From: [Clostridium] aminophilum
GTDB taxonomy: Bacteria > Bacillota > Clostridia > Lachnospirales > Lachnospiraceae
Reading direction: 5' to 3'
DNA length: 64,000 nucleotides
Assembly (NCBI RefSeq): GCF_900101295.1
Contig: NZ_FOIL01000006.1
Span: forward strand, 18,635 to 82,634
The translations under genes were made by a program, and so were the position numbers. Under the pieces are notes generated by a model, which was not told the DNA's origin, made no database searches, and saw only the letters and a list, made by a program, of their open reading frames with translations. Positions 10,666-19,380 of this stretch are shown here, piece by piece (the stretch's first letter is position 1; every line of letters starts with the position of its first letter).

Positions 10666-11535
10666 ATGAAGGAATTCAAACCGTTCAAGGAAGGCAAAGT
10701 AAGAGAGATCTATGATATTGATGACGCGCTCGTTATGGTTGCAACCGACCGTATCTCTGCATTCGATGTCATTCTGAAGAACAAGGTTGTCGGAAAGGGC
10801 AAAGTACTGACCCAGATGTCCCGCTTCTGGTTCGATCTCACAAAAGACATCCTTCCGAACCACATGAAGAGTGTTGACACAAAAGATATGCCGGAATTTT
10901 TCCAGCAGCCGCAGTTTGACGGAAACAGCATGCTCTGCCAGAAACTGAACATGATCCCGATCGAGTGCATCGTTCGCGGATACATCACCGGCAGCGGCTG
11001 GGAGAGCTACAAAAAAGACGGAACTGTCTGCGGTATCCGCCTTCCGGAAGGGCTGAAAGAATGTGACAAGCTTCCGGAGCCGATCTACACCCCGTCCACT
11101 AAGGCCGAGATCGGTGATCACGACGAAAACATCAGCTATGAGCAGTCCATCTCCGTGCTGGAGAAAGCATACCCGGGTCACGGTGAGGAATACGCCGCAA
11201 AGATCCGCGACTGCACCATCGCTCTTTATAAAAAATGCGCCGATTACGCCCTTTCCAAGGGAATCATCATCGCTGATACCAAGTTTGAGTTCGGTCTGGA
11301 CGAGAACGGAAATGTCGTCCTCGGCGACGAGATGCTCACCCCGGACAGCAGCCGCTTCTGGCCGCTGGAAGGCTACGAGGCAGGCCATTCCCAGCCGTCC
11401 TTCGACAAACAGTTCGTCCGCGACTGGCTGAAGGCAAATCCGGACAGCAACTACGATCTTCCGCAGGAGATCATCGACAAGACCATCGCAAAGTACAAAG
11501 AGGCATATAAGCTTCTGACCGGAAAAGATCTGTAA
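10666..11535 (+). CDS. purC: phosphoribosylaminoimidazole-succinocarboxamide synthase
   Basis: SAICAR synthase of purine biosynthesis: condenses CAIR with aspartate using ATP. At 289 residues it matches the longer PurC form. It begins FKPFKEGKVREIYDIDD, the conserved ATP-binding start, and has ATDRISAFDV, VRGYITGSGW and LGDEMLTPDSSRFWP, all family hallmarks. AAGGAG stands just before ATG 10666. It stands alone here, not in a pur operon, and is followed by its own terminator. Confidence 0.96.
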   Translation: MKEFKPFKEGKVREIYDIDDALVMVATDRISAFDVILKNKVVGKGKVLTQMSRFWFDLTKDILPNHMKSVDTKDMPEFFQQPQFDGNSMLCQKLNMIPIECIVRGYITGSGWESYKKDGTVCGIRLPEGLKECDKLPEPIYTPSTKAEIGDHDENISYEQSISVLEKAYPGHGEEYAAKIRDCTIALYKKCADYALSKGIIIADTKFEFGLDENGNVVLGDEMLTPDSSRFWPLEGYEAGHSQPSFDKQFVRDWLKANPDSNYDLPQEIIDKTIAKYKEAYKLLTGKDL

Positions 11536-11547
11536 GAAGGAAAAAGA

Positions 11548-11580
11548 CCGCCGGACTCCGAATCCGGCGGACTTTTTTTA
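11548..11580 (+). terminator. purC: purC terminator
   Basis: CCGCCGGA and TCCGGCGG arms with a 7-nt loop, followed by ACTTTTTTT. Confidence 0.9.
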
Positions 11581-11599
11581 CGCGGCTGACCTGCCCCGT

Positions 11600-13033
11600 T
11601 CAGAAATCATCCCGAAAATCCACTCGATGCGCATACCACAGCGCATCGATCGCAACGCCTTCCTTCCACTCTCTCTGTTTCCGGATCATTTCCTCTCGCA
11701 TGCTGAGGTTTGCGCTGATGCCGATCATCACGGTCAGAAGCGCCGCCGCCCAGACATAATTTGCCCGGATCGACAGAAACTCGAGAATCAGAAACATAAT
11801 CATCAGGAGCGCCGATACCGCGTAGGTTGACCACAGAACCCAGCGGCAGTAGCGTTCCATTCGTCTCCCGCTCATGGGTTCCAGCACTGCGGCTCTTCCG
11901 GTCTGGCCATTCATCACAAACCACACTTTCCGTTTTCCCTGCGGGGCAACCGTAAAGAACACAGGAAGATACGCTCTCTCAAAATCCATATTGGTTGTGC
12001 GGAGCCGCGAACTGCGCGCCGTCATTCCTTCCGGTTCTTCCTGATCCAGAACAAACGCGGATCTGGCTGCGCTCTCCATCTTCGTGCGGATCCGTCCGCT
12101 CATCTCTCGGATCGTCTCCGTTGCAACCGATGCCGGATGCTCATACAGGTGCTCTGTACGGAACCGCTCTTTACAGCGGCTGTCAAACGGGCCGATGGTG
12201 TCAATCATCGTATCCGGAAGTTCGTTCAGCGCATCCTGCGGAACGCCCTTCAGCGTCACACCGCCGAACCGGTTCAGTTTCACCGGCATTTCATGCGTTC
12301 CCTTATAGTTCCGGTGATACTCCACTCTTCCGCTGACGTCGCCGCTGCACAGATAGAACGGAATGTACATTCCGTAAATATTGCGTTCCATACGCGTCGG
12401 TGATTTGGACGTCCGGATCAGTCCCTGACGCTCCATTCTCCGAAACGCTTCCACCGCGTCCTCTCTTGTTTTCCGGAACGGAACAATATATGACGCCCAT
12501 TTTTCCACGCGGTTCTTCGGTTCCACCTCCATCAGGCCGTTGCAGAAGGGACATAAAAACCCTTTGAAATCCTTTGCTCCCAGCATTTTGGATCCACACC
12601 GGATGCACTCCCATACCGAAATCCCGTCATCCGGTCTCTCATCGGACATTTCTTCCGGCATCTCATCCCGATCCGGTTCAGAAGAGAACTCTTCCGGTAC
12701 TCCCTCCGACGAAATTTGCGAAACCAAATCCGATTCCGGAAACCTGACCGAACGGCCGGCGTTTTCCTCTGAATCTGTGTATTCTTCTTCGCCGAACCCC
12801 GGCTCATTGGACTGCTCCGACAGCTCCTCCGCCTCGGCATAGGACATTTTTTCAAAAGCGATTCCTTCGGACAATGCCCCCTTCGCATCTCCGCTTATGC
12901 GCTCCGCCAGAACATCCTCATAATCATTCAGTCCGTCATAGACCGCCGCTCTGGCATGCTTTCTGTAATCCAGTGTAAGCGCCGATCTTGGCTTGTCCGA
13001 CGATCCCGTATCTGTCTTGTTCTCTGAACTCAT
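11600..13033 (-). CDS. zinc-ribbon protein with C-terminal membrane hairpin, unknown function
   Basis: A 477-residue protein. Residues 1-138 are acidic, Ser/Glu-rich and probably disordered. A C-x2-C...C-x2-C zinc ribbon follows (C143, C146, C161, C164). Next comes a conserved-looking domain with YIVPFRKTREDAVEAFRR and GMYIPFYL, then two membrane helices (~395-440) and a basic tail. Clostridial proteins with this ribbon/VPF architecture are known but have no established role, and some carry misleading helicase names. It follows the lipoprotein gene by 24 bp, so the two are probably cotranscribed and act at the membrane. Confidence 0.65.
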   Translation of the reverse strand: MSSENKTDTGSSDKPRSALTLDYRKHARAAVYDGLNDYEDVLAERISGDAKGALSEGIAFEKMSYAEAEELSEQSNEPGFGEEEYTDSEENAGRSVRFPESDLVSQISSEGVPEEFSSEPDRDEMPEEMSDERPDDGISVWECIRCGSKMLGAKDFKGFLCPFCNGLMEVEPKNRVEKWASYIVPFRKTREDAVEAFRRMERQGLIRTSKSPTRMERNIYGMYIPFYLCSGDVSGRVEYHRNYKGTHEMPVKLNRFGGVTLKGVPQDALNELPDTMIDTIGPFDSRCKERFRTEHLYEHPASVATETIREMSGRIRTKMESAARSAFVLDQEEPEGMTARSSRLRTTNMDFERAYLPVFFTVAPQGKRKVWFVMNGQTGRAAVLEPMSGRRMERYCRWVLWSTYAVSALLMIMFLILEFLSIRANYVWAAALLTVMIGISANLSMREEMIRKQREWKEGVAIDALWYAHRVDFRDDF

Positions 13034-13057
13034 GTTTCTCAGATTCCACTTCCATTG

Positions 13058-13666
13058 TTATTTCTGCTGGCCGGTCCCCTCAAAGATCGCATTGAAGAGA
13101 TGATCCACATCATCCTTCGTCCAGGTGATCTCTCCGGTATAACCAGCATCGGCCAGAAGACTCTTTCCGCCTTCTCCTGCCGTCTCTTTCGCGCTGTCAT
13201 AAATACGCTGCACCGCGATGGCAAATGATTTCTTGTCCGCGGTCGCGTTGGTAAATTTCTCCGTCTCGCGCATGATGCTGTCGCCCGACGGCTTCGTCTT
13301 CACATACCATTCCATCAGAGATGCCGCGCGTGACGCCGCTCTCAGCGAGATTCCCGCCGCTCCCTCGGCATAGTTCTCCCGGATATCGCTCAGAATCTCC
13401 GTCAGTTTTCCGCCACCTTCCGGCACCTGCTCCGCCACCGAGCTCGCCGCTGTCTCCTGCGCATCCTGCGTCGTGGTTTCCGCCGGAACAAGCTCCGTGC
13501 TCTCTTTTGCCTCCGCCGCGGTAGTCTCTGCCGCTGACGCGGTATCCGCCTTGCTTCCGCAGGCAGTTCCGGCCGCCGCAAGCACGACGAACGCCGATGC
13601 CAGCATCATATTTCTCAGAACGGGTCTGTGCCTTCTCATTTTATCAAAAAAATCCATTCCTGCCAT
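13058..13666 (-). CDS. predicted secreted lipoprotein, unknown function
   Basis: A 202-residue protein. A basic N-terminus and hydrophobic stretch (~18-34) end in GTACGS, a lipobox-like site with Cys near residue 36. A Thr/Ala/Glu-rich linker (~37-85) follows, then a helical domain of about 115 residues with no recognised motif. The lipobox lacks the usual Leu at -3, so lipid attachment is likely but not certain. It is the upstream partner of the zinc-ribbon gene. A helper role for that membrane protein is only a guess from adjacency. Confidence 0.6.
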   Translation of the reverse strand: MAGMDFFDKMRRHRPVLRNMMLASAFVVLAAAGTACGSKADTASAAETTAAEAKESTELVPAETTTQDAQETAASSVAEQVPEGGGKLTEILSDIRENYAEGAAGISLRAASRAASLMEWYVKTKPSGDSIMRETEKFTNATADKKSFAIAVQRIYDSAKETAGEGGKSLLADAGYTGEITWTKDDVDHLFNAIFEGTGQQK

Positions 13667-13790
13667 GATTCTCCTCCTCTGACGATGCGGAAACCGCAGT
13701 GTACCGTTTCTCTTTCACATCCTAACATACAATGGTGAAGGAAACTTTAACGGAAACTTACGATTCGGCTAATCCGCCGGAAAATCTTCG

Positions 13791-14801
13791 TCAGTCTCTT
13801 CCGAGTGAGAGGTCATAGGTCTCCGGCGCATAGTAGATCACGCGGGTTCCGCCGTCCTCAAAGGAAAACGGCACATAAAGGAGATCCTTCATCGCTGCCA
13901 TCACGGCCTCACGGTGTTCCGGAGTGACGTAGAACAGCACAAAGCCGCCGCCGCCCGCACCCAGAAGTTTTCCGCCAAGCGCGCCGGCTTCCAGCCCCTT
14001 CTGATAGATTCCGTCGATCGAATCCGTCGAAACCTTGCTGCCTGTCTGCCGCTTCAGTCTCCAGGTAACATCCAGAAGGCGTCCGAACTCGTCGAGATCC
14101 GCATGGCGGTCCTCCAGCACATGCTCCGCCTCATCCACCAGACGGTACATTTCCAGAAGCTGCGCCGTCTTGTCGCCGCTGGTGATATGATTCGTCTTCT
14201 GCACTTCCGAGGAAAGGCGCGTAAATCCGGTAAAGAACAGCATCAGATTCTCGTTGAGCTGCCGCTTTCTCTCCGGAGAAATGATGACCGGCTTCACTTC
14301 ATACCGGTCCCCGACAAAGTTGATGCGGTTCAGACCGCCGAAGCTTGCCGCAATCTGATCCTGCCATCCGCCGGCTTCCCGGCAGAGTTCCCGTTCCAGA
14401 TAAATGGCGTCATCCGACAGTTTCTTCTTGTCCGCATATTTCCCCTTCAAAGCGTAAAATGCGTTCAGCATGCCGACCGCAAAGGAGCTGCTGGTCCCGA
14501 GTCCGCTTCTCGCCGGAAGGTCCGCCTCATAAGTCAGACGGATCTCATGCATATCCAGCATCTTCATGGCATTCCGAACGGCCGGATGCTCGATCTCATC
14601 CACCGCCTTTACGCGCTCAATCCTGGAGTAGGACAGCTCCGTCGTGTAGTCGAAGAAACGCGGAAGGTGCCGCACGTTCACATAGCAGTATTTGTCAAAT
14701 GTCGTCGACAGCACCGCGCCGCCGTGTTCCCGGAAAAACTCCGGTATATCGGTACCGCCGCCGAAAAACGACATTCGAAACGGCGTCTTGGTAATGATCA
14801 T
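13791..14801 (-). CDS. GHMP kinase, D-glycero-manno-heptose-7-phosphate kinase-like
   Basis: Sugar kinase of the GHMP superfamily. Of 336 residues, the N-terminus TPFRMSFFGGGTDIPEFF is typical of HddA/fucokinase-like members. The ATP loop LPARSGLGTSSSFAVG lies at 95-110, and a glycine-rich motif GAGGGGFVLFYV lies near the C-terminus. HddA makes heptose 1,7-bisphosphate for GDP- or ADP-heptose, and related enzymes phosphorylate other sugars at C1, so the substrate is open. It overlaps the O-antigen-ligase-like gene by 4 bp (ATGA), indicating translational coupling in a polysaccharide operon. Confidence 0.82.
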   Translation of the reverse strand: MIITKTPFRMSFFGGGTDIPEFFREHGGAVLSTTFDKYCYVNVRHLPRFFDYTTELSYSRIERVKAVDEIEHPAVRNAMKMLDMHEIRLTYEADLPARSGLGTSSSFAVGMLNAFYALKGKYADKKKLSDDAIYLERELCREAGGWQDQIAASFGGLNRINFVGDRYEVKPVIISPERKRQLNENLMLFFTGFTRLSSEVQKTNHITSGDKTAQLLEMYRLVDEAEHVLEDRHADLDEFGRLLDVTWRLKRQTGSKVSTDSIDGIYQKGLEAGALGGKLLGAGGGGFVLFYVTPEHREAVMAAMKDLLYVPFSFEDGGTRVIYYAPETYDLSLGRD

Positions 14802-16585
14802 TCGTTTGTCTCCTCCTTATCCGGTTCCGGACCTTTTTCCGCTGCCGGCTCCGGTTTCTGTTCTGTCTCTTCCGGACCTTTTTCCGCTGCCGGCTCGGTT
14901 TTCTGTTCTGTCTCTTCCGGGCCTTTTTCCGCTGCCGGCTCGGTTTTCTGTTCTTCCGGTTCCGTCTGCGCCGCAGCCATGTCAGATGCGGCCGTACTCT
15001 TCTGTTCTTCCGTGTCCATCCGGCGGAAACCGAGTCCTAAGGCAATCAGAAGCCACAGAATCGGGGCAACGATCGGAAGGTTGATATTGACGCTTGCCTG
15101 CGAAAGGTAAGCGATGCAGCCTGCGGCAATCGCAAAGATATACGGTCTTCTTCCCGCTGACTTCAGCATTTCAGCAATGGAACTCAGCATAAACGCGATA
15201 TACGAAACGGTTCCGACAATGCCGATCGTCAGAAGAAGCTGAATGTACTCATTGTGCGCCGCATCGTAGTACTGTCTGGTATATTCGATGGTCTCTTCGC
15301 GATAGGCATACGTCACGATGCCAAATGTCTCCGGGCCGTAACCGATCAGCTTTTTCAGAAACGGCAGCTGATGAAATACATGCATGCTGATCCTCCAGAC
15401 GATACCCCGGTTCGTTCCCCAGGAATCGCTGAAAACCAGATACTGGGCAAGCTTTGCATACCGCTCCGCATGTCCCGCGAAATTGGCGTCATACAGGACA
15501 AAGCAGAATCCGGCCGCGCAGACCGCAATAAAGCCGCCCCAGAGGCGAACCATCCATTTCGGCATTTCCGGCGTCTTCGCCCGGTATGCGAAAAAGCCGG
15601 TGACGGCACAGATCACGGCCTCAAGCCAGAACATTTTCTTCAGTCCTCCGATCTTGATCAGATGAACGATCAGACCGTCGATTCGTCCATGGTTCCTGAC
15701 CGGAACGGTTTCGCTGATGTACCGCACCCACAGCACCGCGCCGAGAAAGGCGAGAATCACCATGAGATAGCTGAACACACCCTTTTTCGTGCGGAAGGCC
15801 ATAAACGGCAGAACCGCAAAGATCACACCGATGGAAATCCAGGCATTGTCGCTCTGTCCGGTAAAGAGAGCGGCAAACGCAAGAGTCAGAACCACAAAGT
15901 AAAAAAGCCTTTTCCACAGTTTTTCCGTCACGCAGAAAAGTCCGGCCGAAACCGCCAGCACAATGCCGACGTAAGCAGTGTAATTATTGACATTTCCGAT
16001 GGATGATGTGAACTGACGGATCGCGGAATCCGCGATATACTGCGCCTTGAAGCGGAAAATATCCATGTTGAAAAAGTCGGTCAGCCCCCAGATCATGACC
16101 GGAAGACTTCCCAGACAGAAGACGTCCAGAATCCACGGACCGCTCTTCCAGTTTTTCGCGATCAGAACCGTCGTGAGCGCATACAGGGAAAGCAGGAAAA
16201 GCCCCGTAAAGCGGCCTTCATTTCCCCAGAAAGACTCGTAGAGGTAATCCGATGTCACCGTTGAGAGCACGATGACAATGTAATACACCAGAAGAAGTTT
16301 CCACGGAAGTGCAAGTCCCCGGAACCATCCGGCAATCGCCGTTCCAAGCGGCTTCTTACCGGAAGCAGTCCCGGCTTCCCTCTTTCTTTGCACCGCCATC
16401 AGGATCAGCGACACCGCGCTGAAGATTGCGGCGGATCCCCAATACAAAAGGTACCGGAAGGACATAATATCCGTATAATAGTGATTACACCAGAGCAGAA
16501 AGACAGTTGTCAGAAAAACCGCAAACACGGCCGTCACAGCCGCCAGCGGCTCCATCCGCCTCTCCTTTTTTGTTTCATTCAGCAT
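14798..16585 (-). CDS. O-antigen ligase/polymerase-like membrane protein with C-terminal repeats
   Basis: A 595-residue membrane protein with about 12 helices over residues ~10-520, including the large extracytoplasmic loop with GYGPETFG and DAAHNEYIQLLLTIGIVG typical of the Wzy/WaaL family. It would polymerise or ligate surface polysaccharide outside the membrane. The last ~70 residues are hydrophilic and consist of nearly three copies of a 15-residue unit (TEPAAEKGPEETEQK), encoded by a 45-bp tandem repeat. The gene overlaps the GHMP kinase downstream and follows the lipid kinase. Confidence 0.85.
   Translation of the reverse strand: MLNETKKERRMEPLAAVTAVFAVFLTTVFLLWCNHYYTDIMSFRYLLYWGSAAIFSAVSLILMAVQRKREAGTASGKKPLGTAIAGWFRGLALPWKLLLVYYIVIVLSTVTSDYLYESFWGNEGRFTGLFLLSLYALTTVLIAKNWKSGPWILDVFCLGSLPVMIWGLTDFFNMDIFRFKAQYIADSAIRQFTSSIGNVNNYTAYVGIVLAVSAGLFCVTEKLWKRLFYFVVLTLAFAALFTGQSDNAWISIGVIFAVLPFMAFRTKKGVFSYLMVILAFLGAVLWVRYISETVPVRNHGRIDGLIVHLIKIGGLKKMFWLEAVICAVTGFFAYRAKTPEMPKWMVRLWGGFIAVCAAGFCFVLYDANFAGHAERYAKLAQYLVFSDSWGTNRGIVWRISMHVFHQLPFLKKLIGYGPETFGIVTYAYREETIEYTRQYYDAAHNEYIQLLLTIGIVGTVSYIAFMLSSIAEMLKSAGRRPYIFAIAAGCIAYLSQASVNINLPIVAPILWLLIALGLGFRRMDTEEQKSTAASDMAAAQTEPEEQKTEPAAEKGPEETEQKTEPAAEKGPEETEQKPEPAAEKGPEPDKEETNE
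14826..14962. repeat. 45-bp tandem repeat inside the O-antigen-ligase-like gene
   Basis: Three units spaced exactly 45 bp (for example CCTTTTTCCGCTGCCGGCT recurring from 14831, 14876 and 14921). The period keeps the reading frame, so copy number changes would lengthen or shorten the cytoplasmic tail without frameshift. Confidence 0.85.
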
Positions 16586-16636
16586 TTCTTTATCCTCTTT
16601 GTTTCGCTCATTCTGTTCTGCCGGCCGGAATCCATA

Positions 16637-17545
16637 TCATTCCGTCTCTTCCGGCACGATCATCCGGATCCGTTTCGGGCAGACCGAAACGTCGATTTCT
16701 TCCGGCGCGCCGCCGTACTCTCCGTCCAGCGTCCAGGCCGCGTCGCCCACAACCCTGATGTGAAGGCGGTCCGTGCGGAACACTTTGACATAATCCCCGT
16801 CCATTTTCCCGGAGGCAAGCGCTGTCAGAATCTCACGGACATCCCCCAGAGAATCCGGGGCCTGAATCAGCGTCACCTCGAAGACCCCGTCGTCCATCTC
16901 CGACTTGCGGATTAACGGGGACGTTATCCCTGCGATGGACGTCGTATTGCTGATGGCGCCGTAAAGGTATTTCCCCTCCTCGCGCTCGCCGTCATGTTCA
17001 ATCACCAGATGGCACCGCATGGCGATAGACTCCGGAAACGTGACAATACTCTGCAGAAGATACGCCGCATAACCCAGGACATTCTTGGATGCCTGATTGG
17101 TCTCGTAACTCACCTGCGTGAACGCCCCGAACGCGGCGACATAGTTGAAATACCGGTCGTTGAACCGGCCGATATCATAGGCAAATGTCGTTCCCGCCGA
17201 CAGTGCCCTGCAGTATTCCTCGGGCTCAGCCGGAATTCCGAGGCTTCGCGCAAAATCATTCGTGCTTCCCGTCGGAAGATACGCAATGGGCTCACGGATT
17301 CCCGCCTGAACCACACTGTTCACCACATGGTTCAGGGTTCCGTCGCCGCCGACGCACATGATGATGTCAAAGCGCCCCGCGCACTGCTGAATGATCTTCT
17401 CCGACGTCATTCCCCTGTCCGGAACGATCGGATATGTCGTCACCTCAAATCCGGCAAGTGTCAGTTCTTTCAGGATCTCAAACATCCGGTTCTTCGCCTG
17501 CCCCGTCCCGGAGCCTGCATTGAGGAGCAAAAGAACTTTTTTCAT
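16637..17545 (-). CDS. diacylglycerol kinase family lipid kinase
   Basis: Soluble or membrane-associated lipid kinase of the DagK/YegS/BmrU fold; 302 residues. The nucleotide-binding motif GGDGT is at 66-70 and PTGSTNDFA at 91-99. It phosphorylates a lipid such as diacylglycerol or a related polyprenyl/glycolipid. ATG 17545 was chosen because AAGGTG stands about 7 nt upstream; a GTG at 17554 adds three residues. It lies between UDP-galactopyranose mutase and the ligase-like gene, so a role in recycling or making the lipid anchor of a surface glycan is plausible. Confidence 0.88.
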   Translation of the reverse strand: MKKVLLLLNAGSGTGQAKNRMFEILKELTLAGFEVTTYPIVPDRGMTSEKIIQQCAGRFDIIMCVGGDGTLNHVVNSVVQAGIREPIAYLPTGSTNDFARSLGIPAEPEEYCRALSAGTTFAYDIGRFNDRYFNYVAAFGAFTQVSYETNQASKNVLGYAAYLLQSIVTFPESIAMRCHLVIEHDGEREEGKYLYGAISNTTSIAGITSPLIRKSEMDDGVFEVTLIQAPDSLGDVREILTALASGKMDGDYVKVFRTDRLHIRVVGDAAWTLDGEYGGAPEEIDVSVCPKRIRMIVPEETE

Positions 17546-17579
17546 ATCCGTCACCTTTTTCTTTCCGCTTTCTTTCCGG

Positions 17580-18737
17580 TCACGCCAGCTCCTCGCGGCA
17601 TTTTGCCAGCGCGGCCGCGATCACCGCGTCCATATCGTAATATTTGTACTCGCCGAGTCTTCCGCCGAAGATGACCTTCTGCTCGCCCGACGCCATTTTC
17701 CTGTACTCCTCGTAGAGTGCACCGTTCTTCGCGTCATTGACCGGATAATACGGCTCATCTCCCGGCTTCCACTCCGAGCTGAACTCCCGGCTGATCACCG
17801 TCTTCGGGAGATCTTTTCCCTGATCGTCTTTTCCGAACTCAAACCACTTGTGCTCAATGATGCGGGTCCACGGTGTCTCGCGGTCCGTATAATTGACAGC
17901 AGCATTGCCCTGGAAATTCGGAATATCCAGAAGCTCCGTCTCAAACCGGACGGAACGGTACTCCAGTGCGCCGAGCGCATAATCAAAATACGCGTCGATG
18001 GCACCGGTGTAGACCACGCGGTCTGCCATCGCGTCAAATTCTTCCTTGTTCTTCAGATAATCCTCGCCAAGGCGGACTTCCACACCCTCCAGCATGTTCG
18101 CCACCATTTTGGTGTATCCGCCGACCGGAATTCCCTGATAGAGCGCATTGAAATAATTGTTGTCAAACGTCAGGCGCACCGGAAGTCTCTTGATAATGAA
18201 GGCCGGAAGTTCCGTGCACGGACGTCCCCACTGTTTCTCGGTATATCCCTTGATCAGCTTCTCATAGATATCCGTTCCGATCAGAGAGATGGCCTGCTCC
18301 TCGAGATTTTCCGGCACAAACTCGCTGTCCACGGAGAATCCGCGCTCTGTCTGCTTCACCGCGATGTACTCGCGCTTCTGTTCCTCGATTCTATTCTGCG
18401 CCTCTTCCGGTGTCACAACACCCCACATCTTGTTGAAGGTATACATATTGAACGGAAGCGAATACAGTTCCCCGCGGTAGTTGGCCACCGGCGAATTGGT
18501 AAAGCGGTTGAACTCCGCAAACTTTGTCACATATTCCCACACCTCGCGATTGTTGGTATGGAAAATGTGCGCGCCGTATTTATGAACATGAATGCCCTCG
18601 ACATCCTCCGTATATACATTTCCTGCGATGTTCGGGCGGCGGTCAATCACCAGTACCCGTTTTCCCGCCTTCTTTGCCTCCTGCGCAAAGACAGCACCGT
18701 AAAGCCCTGCGCCTACAATCAGATAATCGTATTTCAT
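17580..18737 (-). CDS. glf: UDP-galactopyranose mutase
   Basis: FAD enzyme interconverting UDP-galactopyranose and UDP-galactofuranose, the donor for galactofuranose in surface glycans. The 385-residue protein starts with the Rossmann FAD motif GAGLYGAVFA (9-18). It continues with DRRPNIAGNVYTE and HKYGAHIFHTN, conserved in Glf, and contains the substrate-binding GYTEKQWG and the C-terminal RLGEYKYYDMD signature. First gene of the 18.7-13.8 kb minus-strand polysaccharide set; galE elsewhere in the window can supply UDP-galactose. Confidence 0.95.
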   Translation of the reverse strand: MKYDYLIVGAGLYGAVFAQEAKKAGKRVLVIDRRPNIAGNVYTEDVEGIHVHKYGAHIFHTNNREVWEYVTKFAEFNRFTNSPVANYRGELYSLPFNMYTFNKMWGVVTPEEAQNRIEEQKREYIAVKQTERGFSVDSEFVPENLEEQAISLIGTDIYEKLIKGYTEKQWGRPCTELPAFIIKRLPVRLTFDNNYFNALYQGIPVGGYTKMVANMLEGVEVRLGEDYLKNKEEFDAMADRVVYTGAIDAYFDYALGALEYRSVRFETELLDIPNFQGNAAVNYTDRETPWTRIIEHKWFEFGKDDQGKDLPKTVISREFSSEWKPGDEPYYPVNDAKNGALYEEYRKMASGEQKVIFGGRLGEYKYYDMDAVIAAALAKCREELA

Positions 18738-19380
18738 GGCTTTTCTCCTCTTTCTGTAATTTATCTTTATTATCCTTTATTTATCTCTATTATCTTTAAT
18801 TTGTGTTTATGATGCGTCCGGACCGGAATCCTTCTGTCTCCCCGGACTCCGCCCGGAGCTATCGTCGATCGGCCACGGTCAAAAGCCGCTCCCGCAACAT
18901 TCCACGGATGAAATTCCCATCACCAGATCAACAATCCGGATGAATTTTCCTATATGCTCCCGGCAGTCTATCTTAAAAAGTATACCACAGCGAAGGTTTT
19001 CTGTGTTCATCTTTCGAATTTTGCAAGATTTATCCCGGAATCCCATCTTTTCACGCGAAGGTCTCTCTTTTTGCCATGCGGAAAAAAACACATTTTTTTC
19101 ACATTTCGAACATAATTCGGAAACATTTTCCGCATAAGATTAGGCCATGATAACGAACAGCCAATCGTTATCACACCACAATTTTTTTCATAACACGGTG
19201 GGCACCTCACGGTGCCCACCCCTCCCCAATTTTCATTACAAAATTCTGTCCGTTTTACGGAAACTGTTTTATTCCTCCCGAAACTTTTTTATAATAGAAT
19301 GACACAAGGATAGAAGCCGTGCTTTCCGTCTGCCTTCCGCATCCGGGACCGGCCTGAAATCACACAGGGAGGAATTTGTT
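18738..19380. other. 643-bp intergenic region with inverted repeats
   Basis: No convincing gene. Two clear inverted repeats occur. TGATAACGA...TCGTTATCA (about 19147-19173) has an 8-nt loop and a T-run 10 nt further on. GGTGGGCACC/GGTGCCCACC (19197-19206 and 19211-19220) is a perfect 10-bp stem without an adjacent T-run. The region separates the divergent glf and cell-wall-binding genes and must hold both promoters. Confidence 0.5.
19267..19295 (+). promoter_or_regulatory. promoter of the first cell-wall-binding protein
   Basis: Consensus TATAAT (19290-19295) with a weak -35 (TTTTAT, 19267-19272) at 17 bp. The start codon is about 85 nt downstream, with GGGAGGA as ribosome binding site. Confidence 0.55.

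Noticed and set aside
13914..15110. 398-codon plus-strand open frame across the GHMP kinase and ligase genes
   Set aside because: Antisense shadow of two well-supported genes. Its repeats only mirror the 45-bp coding repeat.
19197..19220. Terminator from the perfect 10-bp GC-rich stem
   Set aside because: Neither strand has a T-run after the stem, and neither flanking gene reads into it. Kept only as an inverted repeat.
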